Both the position numbers and the translations under genes were made by a program. The notes beneath the pieces were generated by a model. That model saw only the letters and a program-made list of their open reading frames with translations, ran no database searches and was not told the origin of the DNA. From Ustulina deusta (Eukaryota; Ascomycota; Sordariomycetes; Xylariales; Xylariaceae), in contig JAJNNX010000039.1 of NCBI GenBank assembly GCA_023159155.1, forward strand, positions 434,001 to 498,000: DNA of 64,000 nucleotides, in the 5' to 3' direction. Of this stretch, positions 9,919-24,500 are shown piece by piece (positions within the stretch are counted from its first letter, which is position 1; every line of letters begins with the position of its first letter).

Positions 9919-12900
9919 GGTTATAAGCCCAGAGACTTTTTTACTAAGCTATAAATAGCTAGCTACTATACTATTATATTTAATAAAAAATATAAGCTAA
10001 TAAGATACTAGATTGGATTTATAACGGCCCGTTTAATTAATCTAAAAAAGGAAAATCAGATAAATTAAAAAGACTAAAAAAAGAAAAAAAAGAAAAAAAG
10101 CTATAATTTCCCTTTAACTTAGATTTTTTAAAAACTATTATTTTATAATACAAAACATTTATAATAATAGTTTTTAGTTTTTTTATTTTAAGTTATAACT
10201 AATAAAACAATTAATACTTAAAAAGAACAAAAAAAACAAGTTATTAGACTAGTTATAATAAATTGGTTACTAAACACTAATTATTTTTTTTATATAGTAC
10301 AAAATATAGCTTTATAATAAAACTACGCAAATTTTTAAATAAATAATAAATAAAATAATATTTATATTAAATTATTTATAATTAAAACAAATAATTATAT
10401 ATTAAACTAAAACAATATAAATATTTTTTTATTACTAAATAAAAAAGAACTATTTAAATATGTAGTATAGTTGCTGCTTTATAAAAATATAGACCTATAA
10501 AAAAACTAAAAAAAAACTAGCTTTAATAGATTAACTAAAAACTTATTAATAAAACAACAAAGTTTAAACTTTGTTTTATATTTTTTATTTAAACAATTAT
10601 AAAAATTAAACTAAAAATAATTTTAAAATAAAGTTTTAATTTTACTATAATTTTAATTTTTTATAACAATTTAATTTTTTAGCCTATATATTACAAATAT
10701 ATTAATAAAAACAAATATAACTAATACTAAACTACTAAAACTAAATATAAATACTATTAAAATTAATTTATTTAAAAAGCTTAAAAGCTAAAAAAAATAT
10801 TATAAATAATATTTTAATATATTAATAATAATTAATATATATAATATATATAAATTTATAATAGAGCAATTTTAAAAAAAAACAAAACAAGTTTTATAGC
10901 TACAAATAATAGCTTAAAAAACTGCTTAAAAATAAAACATTTTTTTAATAAAGAACAATTGTTTTATTTTTTAAAATTAAATAATAAACACTATTAAAAC
11001 AATAAAAAAATATTTATATAAATAAACAAAAAATATAACTAAAAAAAATTATATTACTTTTTTAGCTAGCGATCTAATAAAACAATATAAATATTAAAAT
11101 TCTTTTAACTATTTAAAAGCTAGCAAACAAAATTAAAGTAATATAAAAAAAATATGCTAAATAAAACTTAAATATAAACTTTTTAAAAACTATTTTATAA
11201 TATATTTTGTTTATAGTTTTAAAAAAGACTTTAAAGCTTAGGCCTAAATTTTTTGGATTTTAATAAAAACTAAAAATTTAATTTTAGCTAATATAATACT
11301 AATTATAAAAAATAAAAAAACCTATATAGATTAAATAGACTAATTAGTACTAAAAAAAGTGTTAATAATAATAGCTAAATCTAACTTTATAAAAATAAAA
11401 AGCAGGCAGTAATAATAATTAATCTTAAAAATAAAAAAGTAATATTTAAAAAACCAAAATATAAATACTACAAAAAGATAAAATATGTTGAAGTAGATTA
11501 TTAGAACTTATACCCAGAACTAAAAAAAATAAAAAAAATAAAAAAAAAACCCCCCCAAAAAACAGCAAAAAAAAAAACAAAAAAAGCAATATTAGCAATA
11601 CATCCAAAATATAAAAATAGTAATAATAGCAATATAACAAATATTATATAAAACTTTTAAACTAAACTATTTAATTTTTTACAATTTAATCTATATATTT
11701 GCTTTATTATATAAAGCATTCTAAACATTTAATATAAAACTAATTCTATTTTATTTATATTAAACCTTAGACTTAAAAATTTAACTTATTAAAATAAGCA
11801 ATTATAATATTAATAAGTTCTTTAAAATAAAACGTTATAAAAAGTAATAGCTTTATTAAAAATATTATAAACTAGAACATATAAGCTTATACTACTACTT
11901 AAAATAGAAAAAATAATAAAAATTTTAAACTGTTTTATATAATAAATATTAATTATTTATTAAAAAAAATCTAAATCCTAAACTTAAAATATAAATAATA
12001 TATTATCTAAAACAAAAACAAACTATTTAATTATAAAAAACTTAATTTTAAAAAGATTATAATTAAAAAAGTTAAAAAAATTAAAAAATCTTACTAAACA
12101 AATTATTATAATAAAAAGACTTACTAAAATTACTTTTTATAATATATTTTATCCCTTAAAATTAAGCATTAACCTAATTTTAGTAATATAGCTACTAAAT
12201 AAAAAAGCAAAAATATTACTTACTAAAAAATAATATATAATTGTTTTTTTAAAACCCTTAAATATACTAATTATTATATTACGTTTTAAAAACTTTTTTA
12301 TACTTTTTACTAATTAAACAATCCTTTTAATACTAGCAGCTTACTAAATTAGCCCTAGCATAAAAAAATAGGTTACTTAAATAAATAATACTAAGGACTA
12401 TTATATTTATAAATCCTATGTTGTAAAGAAAATAAAAAAAAAGCTTTATAAAGGAAATTTTCTAAAAAGAAAATATATAAAAAAAGTTATTTTTATAAAT
12501 ATTTGTAACTCTTTTTATATTAAAGAATATAAAAAAAAAAATACTAGCTTATAATAATTAATTTATATAGCCGACTTAATAAACTTAAAACAATAGTAAA
12601 CTATAAAAAAGTCTAGTTATATATTAAAAAATTTATTAATAAACTATAAAAAATAAAATAATAAAATAAAAAATATTAGTTAATATATAAAAATAAAGCT
12701 AAAAAGTTTATTACTAAAAAAGCCAAACAATAAGCACTATAAAAAAGCATTAAAATTAAATTTGCGTTAATAAAACAATATAAAAGCAATAAAATAGCTA
12801 AAAGCTTTAATATAACTATATAAAACATACTATTTTTAATAATAATAAAAAATGCTATTTTATTAAAATATTAGCCCAAAATTATAATAACTATTAATTC

Positions 12901-14045
12901 TTTTTAAAATAAAAGTTTATATATTATATTTAATATTACTTTATTTAAAATAATATATAAATAATAATTATATATTAATTATATTAAATAATTTAATATA
13001 AAAATATAATATTTACTACTAAGCATAAAATATAAAAAAATAAATCTAAAAATAATATTTAATACGTTAATAAAATATAGCAATAATTTAATTTATAAAA
13101 TTAAAACTATAAAAAGTAAAATAATCAAAGTAATAAAATAAAATATATATTTTAATAAAGAACCTATTACTAAAAAAGCTTTTCTAAAAATAATATTTAT
13201 TAGTATATAGACTAATAATTTTAAAAAAAACATTAAAAATAAAAAAACTTATATTTTTACTAACTAAAAAAAAACGCTAAAACATTATTATATTTAACTA
13301 AAATATTATAATAAACATTGCTTTAAATTTACTTATTTAGAACTTATTTTAAATTAGAAACTTATTTAATTTAGCTATTAATAATATAATACCTAGTTAA
13401 CTAGAACTATAATACCTAATTAAAAGCTGTTAATTTATTTTAAAATCTAAAGTTTAAATATTTTATATTATACTAGTACTAGCTATAATACTAAAGATTT
13501 AATATAAAAATATAAAACTATTTATAATTAGTAAAGCTTTTAAAAATTATAATTAAAAATAAATAAATAAAAGGTATAAAAATAAAAAATTAATTATTTA
13601 TAAAAAATAATACATAAATAATAGTAAAACAAACTAAAAATATATACGTACTACAAAAAAAATAAATCTATAAACTAAAACAAAAACTAAATAATAAAAT
13701 AATTTAGCATAAAGCTAAATAAATAATTAAAAGTTTTAAACAAATTAAAAAAATTAACTATTTTAAAATATTTATATTTATAATAAAACTAATAAGCTAT
13801 AAAATATTGTTTATAATAGTAGTAATATAAAACTTTAAAATTAAACAAATAAATATAAAAATAACGTTTTTTTATAAAAAAATAAAAAGAAATATTTATA
13901 TTAAATAATTTAACAAGTTTAAAAATAAAACTAATTATATATATAAACTAAAATAAATATTATATAAACTAAAATAAATATTTAAAATTTAGTTTAAAAT
14001 ATTATTAAAATTTTTAGTAATAAAAAAATTTAAACTATTTTTAAC
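9919..14045. other. RIP-mutated AT-rich interior, left part
   Basis: About 4.1 kb composed almost only of A and T with dense stop codons; left internal part of the outer retrotransposon. No readable protein, RNA gene or intact motif; apparent open frames such as 11446-11640 are low-complexity Phe/Leu translations. Confidence 0.85.
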
Positions 14046-14050
14046 AAATT

Positions 14051-14290
14051 ATAATAGTTAATATAATCTATATAGTTTTAGCAAAACTTATAAGAACTCT
14101 AGACCTATATAGTAATAAAATAGAAAGTTTATATACGGACCAACCTAACTCTGCAGCTATATATATAAAGTCTATATCTACTTATTTTATAAACTTTAAC
14201 TTTTTTTTTTTTTTTTTTTTTTAGCTTAGAATTTTTATTTATAGTATTAATAAACTAACTATAAAAGCTTTATTTAACTAATTATAATAC
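14051..14290 (+). repeat. 5' LTR of nested element
   Basis: 240 bp, begins ATAATAGTTAATATA and ends AATTATAATAC. Contains TATA-like TATATATATAAAG and a long T-run. Preceded by target duplication AAATT. Confidence 0.85.
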
Positions 14291-17200
14291 TATTTTAAAT
14301 TTATTAATTATTTATTAATAAATATTTAATAAATATATATTTTTTATTTTGTTATAATTAATAAAATATAAATAAACTTTTTTTTTAATTATATATTTTA
14401 TAATATAAATCTAATTTTAATATAACTTTAATAAAACTTTTAATTTTTATATTACTTAAAAACTAATAATTTATAAAAAACTTAACTTTAAATATTTTTA
14501 TTTTATTTTTAATTTTTAAACAATTAGAATAATTTTAATTTTTAAATATAGCTAGCTTTTTATTATTAAATAATTTTAAAAAAAAAATTTTTATAAAAAA
14601 AAAAAAATTTAAACATTAGATTTTTTTATAAATGTTTTAAGTAAACTAATATTTAAAAAGAAATCTAAAAAAAACAAAAAATTAAAACTTAAAAAAACAA
14701 AATTTAAACTATAACTAAAACAATTTAAAATAAATAATATATTTAAAAATATAGTACTAAATATTATAGCTATATAAACTTATAATTTTATATTAGTTCT
14801 AATAGAACTTTTTTAATAAATAAAAATAGTAAAACGTTAGTTTTTTAATATATTTATTTTAATATTTTTAAAAAATAACTATAATTTAATAATAAAAAAT
14901 ATATTTAAAAGTATTAATTTTAAACTTTTTAGTTTTATTATTTTATTTGTTTTTTATTTTGTTAATTTATTTTTTAATATTTTAAACTCTACTTATATTA
15001 AAAAAACTAAAATATAAAAAATAAAGTTTTGTTTAATAATTAAATTTATAAATTAATCAAAAAATTAAATAAAAATATTATTATATTTTAAACTAAAAAT
15101 AATTAATTTTAATATATTATAAACTAATTAAAAAAATATATTAAAAAATTAATAAAAAAATATTTAGTAATATTATTAAAATAATTTAAGTTTTATTAAT
15201 AGTTTATTATAATTTTAACTTAATAATTATTATTTATAAAATATTTTAAGTTTATATATATAAAACTAATAAAAATATTAATAAATTTATTTTTATATTT
15301 AATAATTTAACTTAAAAATATTAATTTATTAAATTATAATAAAAATATAAATTATAGAACTATTTTTATATAAATTTAAAAAAAACTTATATAAAGTTTT
15401 TATAAATTTAAATATTTTTTATAAATTATTTATTAATAAAATTATTAAATTAAGATATAATATTAAATAAACTTATAAAAACTATTAATAAACTAAATTT
15501 ATTAGTTTAATTAAATAAAAATCTAACTTAAATAATTAAACTTTTAGTAAATTAGCTTACTAATTTTTAGCTAATTTTAAAAGTTCTAAAATATTTATTT
15601 TAAAATAATTAAAATAAGCACTAATTATAAAAAAAAAAAAAACTTATTTTATTTATAATTAAAAAAAAAATATATTAATTAATTATTTTAATTAAAAATT
15701 AAAAATTTTAAATATTTAATTATAAATTAATATAATAAATTAAATAATAATTAAAAATAAAAATAGTTTAATTAATTAAACTTTAAAAGTTTTATAATTA
15801 CTGAAATAAAATAATTAATAAAATTTATAAATATTTAATATATGTTATAAAAATTAATAATTAATAATTTAAAAACTAAATGTTTTAAATTATTAATTTT
15901 AGCTATAATATTATTATTAGTATTAAATAATTAATAAAATAAAATATTTTAATAAAAACTTAAAAATAATAATTAATTTAACTAAATAATTTATTTTTAT
16001 TAATAATTATAATTAAACTTTTTAGTTATAAATAATGAAATATAAACCTAAAAATATAAAAAAATATAAATTAATATAATTAAGTATTAAAAAAATATTA
16101 TCAAATATTAAAATAATTTTTTAAAAATAAAACAATTATTTTAAAAATAACCAAAACTAAAAAAATAAAAAAAAAACTTAAAATTTTTAAACCTAAAATA
16201 AAAAAAGTCTATATAATAACTTTTAAAAAAATAAAAACTAAACTGCTATTAAAAAAATTATATAAAATTTTTAAAATTATTTTTATTAAAATAAATAAAA
16301 ACAACTAACTAAAAAAACTTTAAAAAAGCTTATTATAATTAAATTTATAATAACTAAAAATAATTATATTAAACTATTTAAAAAAAACTTAAAAATAATT
16401 AATATTTTATAAAAAAAATAATTAATATTTTATAAAAAAAATAAATTTAAATTAACTAAGTAATACTATAAAAAACTTTTAATAATAAACCGATTTTATT
16501 TCTAAAAAAAAAAAACTTTTAGTATATAAAATTAATATAAAACTTTTTGTTTTTTTAGCTATTATATTTAAAAAAGTTCTTTTAAAAAAAAAAATCTAAA
16601 ACTTTATTATTATTATAACTAAAATTTAATATAGTACTAAAACTTAATAATAAAAAATATACTTTTAGTTTTTATTAATATTATATATTTATATAGTTTA
16701 TTTTATTTAAAAAAAAATTTATAAATAAACTATTAATTATAAATTTTATTAAACAAAATATAAACTTAAATATTATTTTTGTTTTATTTATATTTAAACT
16801 TAAATTAATTAAACATAAGTTTATAATTAATTATTAATAAAAAATATATATATTTAAAAAATTAAATTATATTAGTTCTAAATATTAATAATATTATATT
16901 TAATTATTATAATATTATTTAATTTATAAAACTAAATATTATTAAAGCTTTTTATTAATTATTATTAATTATAAAATTATATTATTTTATTTTATTTTAA
17001 ATTTATAAAAAGATATTTTAATAAAAAGTTTTATTATTTAGTTTAAAAATAAAACCTGCTTAATAATAAGTTTTTATTAATATATAAATTTGAAAATTTT
17101 TAAATAAGTTTATAAATATTTATATAAATAATATTTTAATTTATTTTAAATCTGAAAAATAATACTAGACCTATTATAAAAAAATAATCTATTGCTTATA

Positions 17201-19120
17201 TTAAGCTAAATATTAAAAAAATATTAAAAAATTTTGTTTTAATATATTTATTATTAATTATTTAAAAATAGTTATAAAAACTAAAATAAAAATTAAAATT
17301 AATTTTATAAAAATCTAAGCAATCCTAAATTAAAAATTTAATAATTTTAAAAATACTAAATTAATTTAGTTATTTTTTAAGCTTTATAATTATATTTATA
17401 TATTTATTTATTATATTAATAAAATTATTATTTTTTTAAATTAATTATTAAAAAAAAATAAGCTATTTATAATAGGACTAAAACAAAAATAAACATTTAA
17501 ATATATAAAACTACTAGTTTATAAAGCATTTGTTTTAACTTTTTTTAAGCTTAGTTAATTAATATAAATAAAAATAAATATTTTATATAATATAACAAAA
17601 AGAATTATTTAGTAGTAATAAAAAAATATAACCTAAAAATTTATAAAATATTTTTTTAAAATAATAATACTAATTAAGCAAGCCTACCTAATTTAAAACT
17701 ATAAATTTTTAATAGTAATATAAACTTTAAAATATTACTACCTAGAGCTTTTTAAAACTAAGTTCTTTATAATAACTAATTATTAAGCTTTATTATATTT
17801 TTTAAAATAAATAGATTTTATTAATATAATAAATATATTAAGCTAATTTTTTATTAATTTTTAATATTAAAAAATAATATTAACTAAAATAAAAAAATAT
17901 AATAACTAATATTTTATTAAAAAAAATAGCTAAGTTTTTTATAATTAAAGCTAAAAAAACTAAAAAACAAATAATAATATTAGTTTTGCTTAATAAAATA
18001 CTAGGTCCTATATTAATTATAGACCTTTTATTTAATATTTTTTAAAAAGCTAACCTAATAAACTTAATTAAACAAAAAAACTAGCTATAAGATCTAAAAA
18101 ATAAAAATAAAAAGCTATATATACTTAAAGTTACTTTAAATAAAACTATTTTTTTTTATATAACTTTAATTTAAAAAGTTTATATATTTTTAATTATTAT
18201 ATATTAAAATTAATACAAAACAATTAAAATATTAAAACAAAAATATTATTAGTTTTATTTAAAATATAATTATAAAAAAAACAAAATATTATAAAATAAA
18301 ATTTTTAGTTTTTTTTACTTATTGTTTATACTAGCTATAATATAGCAATATATAATAATAAATAATAAAAATATATTATTTAACTAATAAAATTATAATT
18401 ATATATTAATATTTATAAATAAATTTAATTGTTTAATTATAACTTTATTTAATAAAGAAATAAATATTATAAAATTATTAGCTATATAATATTATAAAAG
18501 TTTATATAAATTTTTTAATATATTAAATATATAAATATTAAATAATATAGGACTGTTTATTTCTAAGTTTATAATAATAATTAATAATTTTATAAGTATT
18601 AAGCACTGCTTTAGTAATACTTATTATTTTTAAACTTAAAAAGTAATAAAATTAACTAATTAAAAACTAGACTAACAACTCTATTTTTATATTAATAAAT
18701 ACTAAAACAATTAAAATATTGATTTTTTTGTTTTAGATTTTATATATAATTTTTTATAATATTTATTAATTAATATATTATTACTAAAAATAGCAATAAA
18801 AATTAAAATATAAAACTTTTTAATAATAAATATTAATAAAACTATTACAAATTTTAATATTAAGCAATAAATATTTAAACTAGTCTATTAAACTTAAAAT
18901 ATTTAAAAAATAATATATAATATAATAACTTTTACGTAAAAATAATACAAACTATAAGCTAACAAAAAAAAATATTTAATAAATTTTAAAATAAAAAATA
19001 AAGTTTTTTTTAAAAAAAAAAAGTTTTATAATATAAGTATTAACTACTAGATTAGATTTTTAATTAGTTAGACTTTTTAAAATTTTAAAAAAACAAAAAT
19101 TTAGCTATATTTTTAATAAT

Positions 19121-19356
19121 ATAATAGTTAATATAGTTTATATAGTTTTAGTAAGACTTGCAAAAATTTTAAACCTATATAGCAATAAAATAAAAAATCT
19201 ACGTACGGACCAACCTAACTTTGCAGCTATATATATAAAGTTTATATTTATTTACTTTATAAACTCTAATTTTTTTTTTTTTTTCTTTAGTTTAGAGTTT
19301 TTGTTTATAGTATTAATAAACTAACTATAAAAGCTTTACTTAACTAATCGTAATAC
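19121..19356 (+). repeat. 3' LTR of nested element
   Basis: 236 bp, begins ATAATAGTTAATATAG and ends AATCGTAATAC; somewhat less mutated than the 5' copy (keeps ACGTACGGACC, ACTTGC, AATCG). Followed by target duplication AAATT. Confidence 0.85.
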
Positions 19357-19361
19357 AAATT

Positions 19362-20662
19362 ATAAGATTTTTATAAATAAAAAAACAAATTTTTTTATAG
19401 TTATTTATATAAACAACCTATTTATTATTAAAAAGAATATTGCTAAAATAAAAAATATTAAAATAGTTCTTAGTAAACAATTCTAAATAATTAACTTTAA
19501 ACTATACTAATACTACTTTAGTATTTATATATAATATAACTAAAAAACAAAACTATTTATTTTAATTAATAAAAATATATTAATAAAATATTTGCTTAAC
19601 TTAGACTAAAAAAATATAAACTAATTAATATTTCTATAATTATAATAAAACTATAAAAAACTAAAAATAAATTTATATATTTTATAAAAAATAAAAATAA
19701 AAATTAATTTATAATTAAATTTTTAATATATTTAATAATAAATATATAACTAGATATTATATTTATTATTTTATATATTAATAAATATATATTAAATCTA
19801 ACTTTAATATATAAAATAACAATTAAACAAATACTATAATATTTTTTAAAAACTATTAAAACTACTAATAAGCTAAACTAATACAAACTAAAAAAAAAAA
19901 TTTAAATATATAAAAATTAACTTTAAAATATATTTTTAATTTAAGCAGTAGTACAATTAATTAATTATTTAAACTATAATAAATTATAGCTTTATTTATA
20001 TATAAAACAAAATACAAAAAAACTACTAATATAGCTAAAAAAGCGATATAGCTAACTTGCTTATATAATAAACTAAATATAATAATAATCTATAATAATA
20101 ATTAAAAATTAATTATATTTGCAAAAAACCTAATATAATACAACAAAAATTAGCGCATTAATATTTAAACATACTTTATTTATAAACAAATTAAACAAAA
20201 AATAATATAACTAAAATAAATTTATATAAAAAATATAATAATAAATAGACTAACTAAACCGCTTTTTAAAAACATATTTAAAAAATTTAAAAAAGCGCTA
20301 AACCTATAAAAAATAACATAAAATATATAGAAATAAACCTAAAAAAAAATTTTGTTTAAAAAACTTATAACAAAGTATTAATAAAGTTACTCCAACTTAT
20401 TTTAATAAAAAAAAAACATATATTTTATATTAAGCAAATATATATATAATACTTAATTAAATATAATAAAATTACAAAAATAACTAAATACTACTAAAAA
20501 ACTTATAAAAATTACAGCTATTTTATACTAATAATAATAAATATAGCAAGCAAAAATATTAGAACAACAAAAACAAGTATTCCGTAAAAGTTCAAAAACT
20601 CCCTTACTAACCAAAACTATTATAATTAACTAAAAAATATAAAGCATTTCTTTAAGCAGAAG
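19362..20662. other. RIP-mutated AT-rich interior, right part
   Basis: Continuation of the outer retrotransposon interior after the nested insertion. AT-rich with stops in all frames; a few less mutated patches (for example near 20580-20620) but no readable domain. Confidence 0.85.
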
Positions 20663-20824
20663 TATTAAAAATAAACTATATTAAAAAATTAGTTTATATA
20701 CTATATAAAATCAAAGGCATAAAAAGCACAGTTATTACTATTTATATATATATTAAGGTTTTCCTACCTTTTGTCATAATATAGTCAAGCTAAATGCAAC
20801 ACTTGTATACCAATCATTTTACTA
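20663..20824. repeat. Right LTR of outer retrotransposon
   Basis: 162 bp, starting TATTAAAAATAAAC (TG changed to TA) and ending ATCATTTTACTA. Followed by the target duplication CTCCG at 20825-20829. Here the inner half is AT-shifted while the outer half keeps GTCAAGC, AATGCAACAC and TATACCAATC, the mirror image of the left LTR. Confidence 0.9.
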
Positions 20825-20829
20825 CTCCG

Positions 20830-21591
20830 CTCGTTGGTAGGCCGCGCTTCAAAACGAGATGACTGAAAACCCTCGCCTCTTTGCTTTGCAACTATGATTT
20901 CTATAATCTAAAGCTATACTTTTATAGCATTTAACTACGCTTGGGGTTCATGACCGTAGCGCTTCTATACCCCTGAACGACTGTACCATCAAAAGAACTA
21001 CGCCAACCATAACAAGAGCTGAAACTAGGTAGAGCCTGGCGAATATAGAAGCGTTGTATATATTCGAGGTCCGCTGCACAACGACGATTTTTCATGAACA
21101 TATTTCGATCAGCGCAACAATGATAGCATCCATTTGACGATTATGGCACCAGAGACTTCAGAAATAGGCGCTGTCAAAAAAGAGTTTTTAAGTGGCTGTG
21201 CTGCTGACTCCAAAAATACTTGGGTAGACTTGTCTCCCTCTTTATTTACACTAGCTCGAGAGTAGATTACTTCTTGAAACAAGCTAATGACATATTTTTC
21301 ATCAATACTGAACGGGCAACGCAAATATTACTCTCCTTGACTCCTTGCTAGCTGTAGAGTGTGCCATATAACTCAGATGCGTGCGTTTCTCCGGTTCCAC
21401 TTGCTGAACAGGTGTTCCTTACCCTCGGCCCTGCCGAAGGTTACGTCGGGCGTGCAGAAGTGCACGATTCCATTTTTCTGGCCATTCCGCCTTACCTCTC
21501 CATGTTATATGTGATCATGAGTATCAGGCATAGAATAAACATGTAAGCTACAGTCTTAGAGCCGACAACAGTACCAAACGATTCGCCACTG
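20830..21591. other. Intergenic, right flank of the retrotransposon
   Basis: About 760 bp of normal composition between the LTR element and the 3' end of the 1440-residue gene. Short open frames (21109-21324 minus, 21361-21546 plus) have no recognisable features. Confidence 0.5.
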
Positions 21592-24500
21592 TTAATCAAG
21601 CCAATAAGGGTCCAGCCCCTCCAAAAACTCCATATCCACGTTAATGAAGCTCTTCCACAGATCGAACTCGCGAAGCCACGGCTTGGTCTGGATCGCAAAC
21701 GTAACGGCCGTCGCGTAGCGAAGGAGATCAAGCTGGTCAGCGCCCATGACGAGGACAACATCACTGCGGTGGACGACGCGATCGCCAAGCTGCTTCTTGA
21801 CGAGATCGAGGCGGAGTTTGAGGATGTTGTACATACTCCACTCAGACACGGGCATGTCTTTCGGGATGAAATTCCACCGCCACGAGCGGGCAGCACAGTC
21901 TAAGAACGCGGAACCCATCCGGTTCTGGTCGCCTAGCATGGCCGGGTAGAAGTGCGGCGCGGACCAGAGGCGGAGCACAGCGAAGCGAGCTCCTTGGTTC
22001 TTCGCTGCGAAGTCTCGCGCGAGCGGGAGGAGTACGGGGAATTCATCCGGCCGCACGAAACCTGGCCAGTTCGTCGGGTAGTTGGATGCTTTCTGTCGAT
22101 CGGCATAGTCGATGAATAAGTCCATCTTGTCAGGACGATGTGGCTCGGTATTAGCCACTGCGAACCCGGGGCAGACTTGAGGACTGTTTGGCAGGAGCAC
22201 GGGGGCAATAATGCCCGCGAGGTATACTAAGATGATGTTAGGATTTAGCTAATCAAGTGATAATAGGCGAGTAGATGGATAAACAGGGTCTCCTTACGTT
22301 TAGCGAGAATAGGCCGAATAGCGACATTCCACTGCAAAGGGAAAACATCCGCATAGTAGACTCTGTCTTCATTGGCCTTGGTCACGATGTCGTCCCATTC
22401 CTTCCAGAACTTTTTTGGTCGATACCTAAAACTCGTCTTGGTGCGAATGTCCGGCAGAGTTGAGGCGCGTTGATGTGGATCGTGGAGAGGAGATTCCTGG
22501 TATCTCTGGCCTTCTTCGGACTTGAAAAAGTCGGTGGCGGGTTGACACTGCTCAAGGTCCGGGAAGGAAGTCGCCATGTATGCCCAAGCTTTCAGGGTAT
22601 CTTGAATGATGAATGGGTGTGGCCAGGGAGCTGTCATCACCTGAGTATAGCCGGTGTAGTCCGCTCTGACACCGAGCCATTCTAACACCTCCAAGACAAA
22701 CCAAAGCCAAGCATGACCGCTATCGGTTTCTTGTTGGTTCAAGACACCCTTGACAATAGCACACGTCTCTTCGTATTTTCTAGGCGCGTCAGGCTCAAGG
22801 TCTCCGGCATGGAATGCTTCGAGTAAGGCTATATCATGTTAGCATGTTAGCGCAAGAATGAATGATGAGCCGCAATAAAATACCATCGCTACGGTCTTTC
22901 TCCAAGAGCATCATGCTGTCCATAGTTTTCAGGTTCTTGGCGAAATCTGCGTCGCTTGGCCCCTTCCGAATTTTCCCAGTAGACAGCCCTAATAGCCCGA
23001 TATTCGAGAGTATCTTCTTCTCCTTGGGATCGATCTGACCCTTGTTTATTCTATTAATTTTATCCTCCCACAATCGTGGTAAATGCCAGTGTTTTGTGAC
23101 GTCGACATCTTCGTCTTTGAACTCTCTCTCCGGTTCCTTGCTAGAGAAAGCGTCGTCAAAATCATAGAAGGAATCACCCGTCTTCAAGGACTCATCAGTG
23201 TCGCTATACTCTTCAAGTAATTGAGGCGGCTTCTGAGAACGGTGCGTTGTCTCTATGGCCAGTTTAGCAAGATATCTGGACATTGTACCGGAGCCGTCCT
23301 CAAGCCGTGTGATTGCATTGCTGACTTCTTTGAACGGCACGTTGCGATTAAGGGATATCAATTCGTCTGGGAAGAGGATAGCATCTTCTGCTGCGTCAGC
23401 TTCGTTGTAGAATATGTGCAGCGGTGTATCCAGCACGCCATCACCTTTCACAGCCCTGGTTTTCTTATTTATAACATCTGTCAAGATGAAGATGTTATCT
23501 GGGTCTTGCACCTCGTCCCAGAGACTCTTCACTTTCTCTCCATTCTTGATTAGACGCACTCGCTTAGTCTCGCTGTTCCGTGTGAGAGTGCGTAGGAAAG
23601 GCTCCTGATGATTGTAGATATCGACTGGCTTCACGATGCGCCACGCCTTGCGAAGCTCCTGCACATTGTTAATCTCATGTTCAAATGTGTCTAGCAGCAG
23701 CAATTACGTACCTCGACAACTACATTGTAGAGGAGAGTGCCACTCTGTCCAGGAACGAAGTGCCATATCCATACTTCGTAGTAATCATCAAACCCTAGAT
23801 GCCAGTTTCGATACTGCTCTACAAATTCGAAATACTCTGGCCCGATTTCAAGTTCGACAGTCCATTCATTCTTGGCTGCACGCCCCATGCCCTTCTTGGA
23901 TCGCAAGGTCCAGAGGGCATCTTTACTACGCGGTGCGGTGATGATCCTGCCTGTCCTACCATCTCGCACGGCCAGTAGCACCTCGCCTGTCCGCATACTG
24001 CAGTATTGGAGGAACCGGCGAGTGACCGAGTCGTTTCTCTTCATATAGCCTACCATGATATTTCTAGTCTCCACAAAGTCGTGTCTCCGTCTTTGCTGAC
24101 TCCGAGAACCGCCGGCCTGAAAGTGACGACTAAAGTTCTCGGCACCAAGATCGATAAAGAAAGGAAAGAAGCCCTGTAGACAAGTCAGTAATAGCCTATA
24201 GGGAAGATGGAAAAATGCAGGCACATGTCAAGGCACATAGTTGAATCAACTCACCAAATCGTGTAACTGCTTGGTCAATCGATCCGTCCCCCAAGACACC
24301 CAATTCGATGCCGGGAAGTATTGCCAAGAAGCGAGAAAATTTAGTTGCGAGAACTCGCCCCAATTTCTGCACAATTGAACAGCGTTTCTGAGGTCACACC
24401 CCTTTGCCAAAACAGAGAACTGCAGCCAGCCCTCCCGAGACATGGACGACTCGCTAGAGTAGTTCCAGATACTCTTTCCGCAGATCTTGACTTTTGTTTT

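Larger units (their letters stand above)
14051..19356 (+). mobile_element. Nested LTR retrotransposon (inner element), RIP-degenerated
   Basis: Direct repeats of 240 bp (14051-14290) and 236 bp (19121-19356) lie 5.07 kb apart and share long blocks such as ACGGACCAACCTAACT and GCAGCTATATATATAAAG; they differ mostly by C/T and G/A changes and by the length of a T-run. Identical 5-bp duplications AAATT (14046-14050 and 19357-19361) bracket the element, showing that it inserted into the outer retrotransposon. The total of 5.3 kb fits a Copia-type element. A TATA-like TATATATAAAG in each LTR on the plus strand suggests plus orientation (inference). The interior is too mutated to read proteins. Confidence 0.85.
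9696..20824. mobile_element. RIP-degenerated LTR retrotransposon (outer element)
   Basis: Two direct terminal repeats of exactly 162 bp (left 9696-9918 after removing a 61-bp insertion; right 20663-20824) start TG/TA and end TA (CA before C-to-T change), and are bracketed by a perfect 5-bp target duplication CTCCG (9691-9695 and 20825-20829). The interior is extremely AT-rich, with stops in every frame, and no intact gag, protease, reverse transcriptase or integrase can be read. Without the nested element (14051-19356 plus its duplication) the interior is about 5.4 kb, a normal size for a Copia or Gypsy element. Superfamily and orientation could not be decided. Confidence 0.9.

Noticed and set aside
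11446..11640. 64-codon minus-strand frame in the AT-rich block
   Set aside because: Translation is almost only Phe, Leu, Tyr and Ile from low-complexity RIP-mutated DNA.
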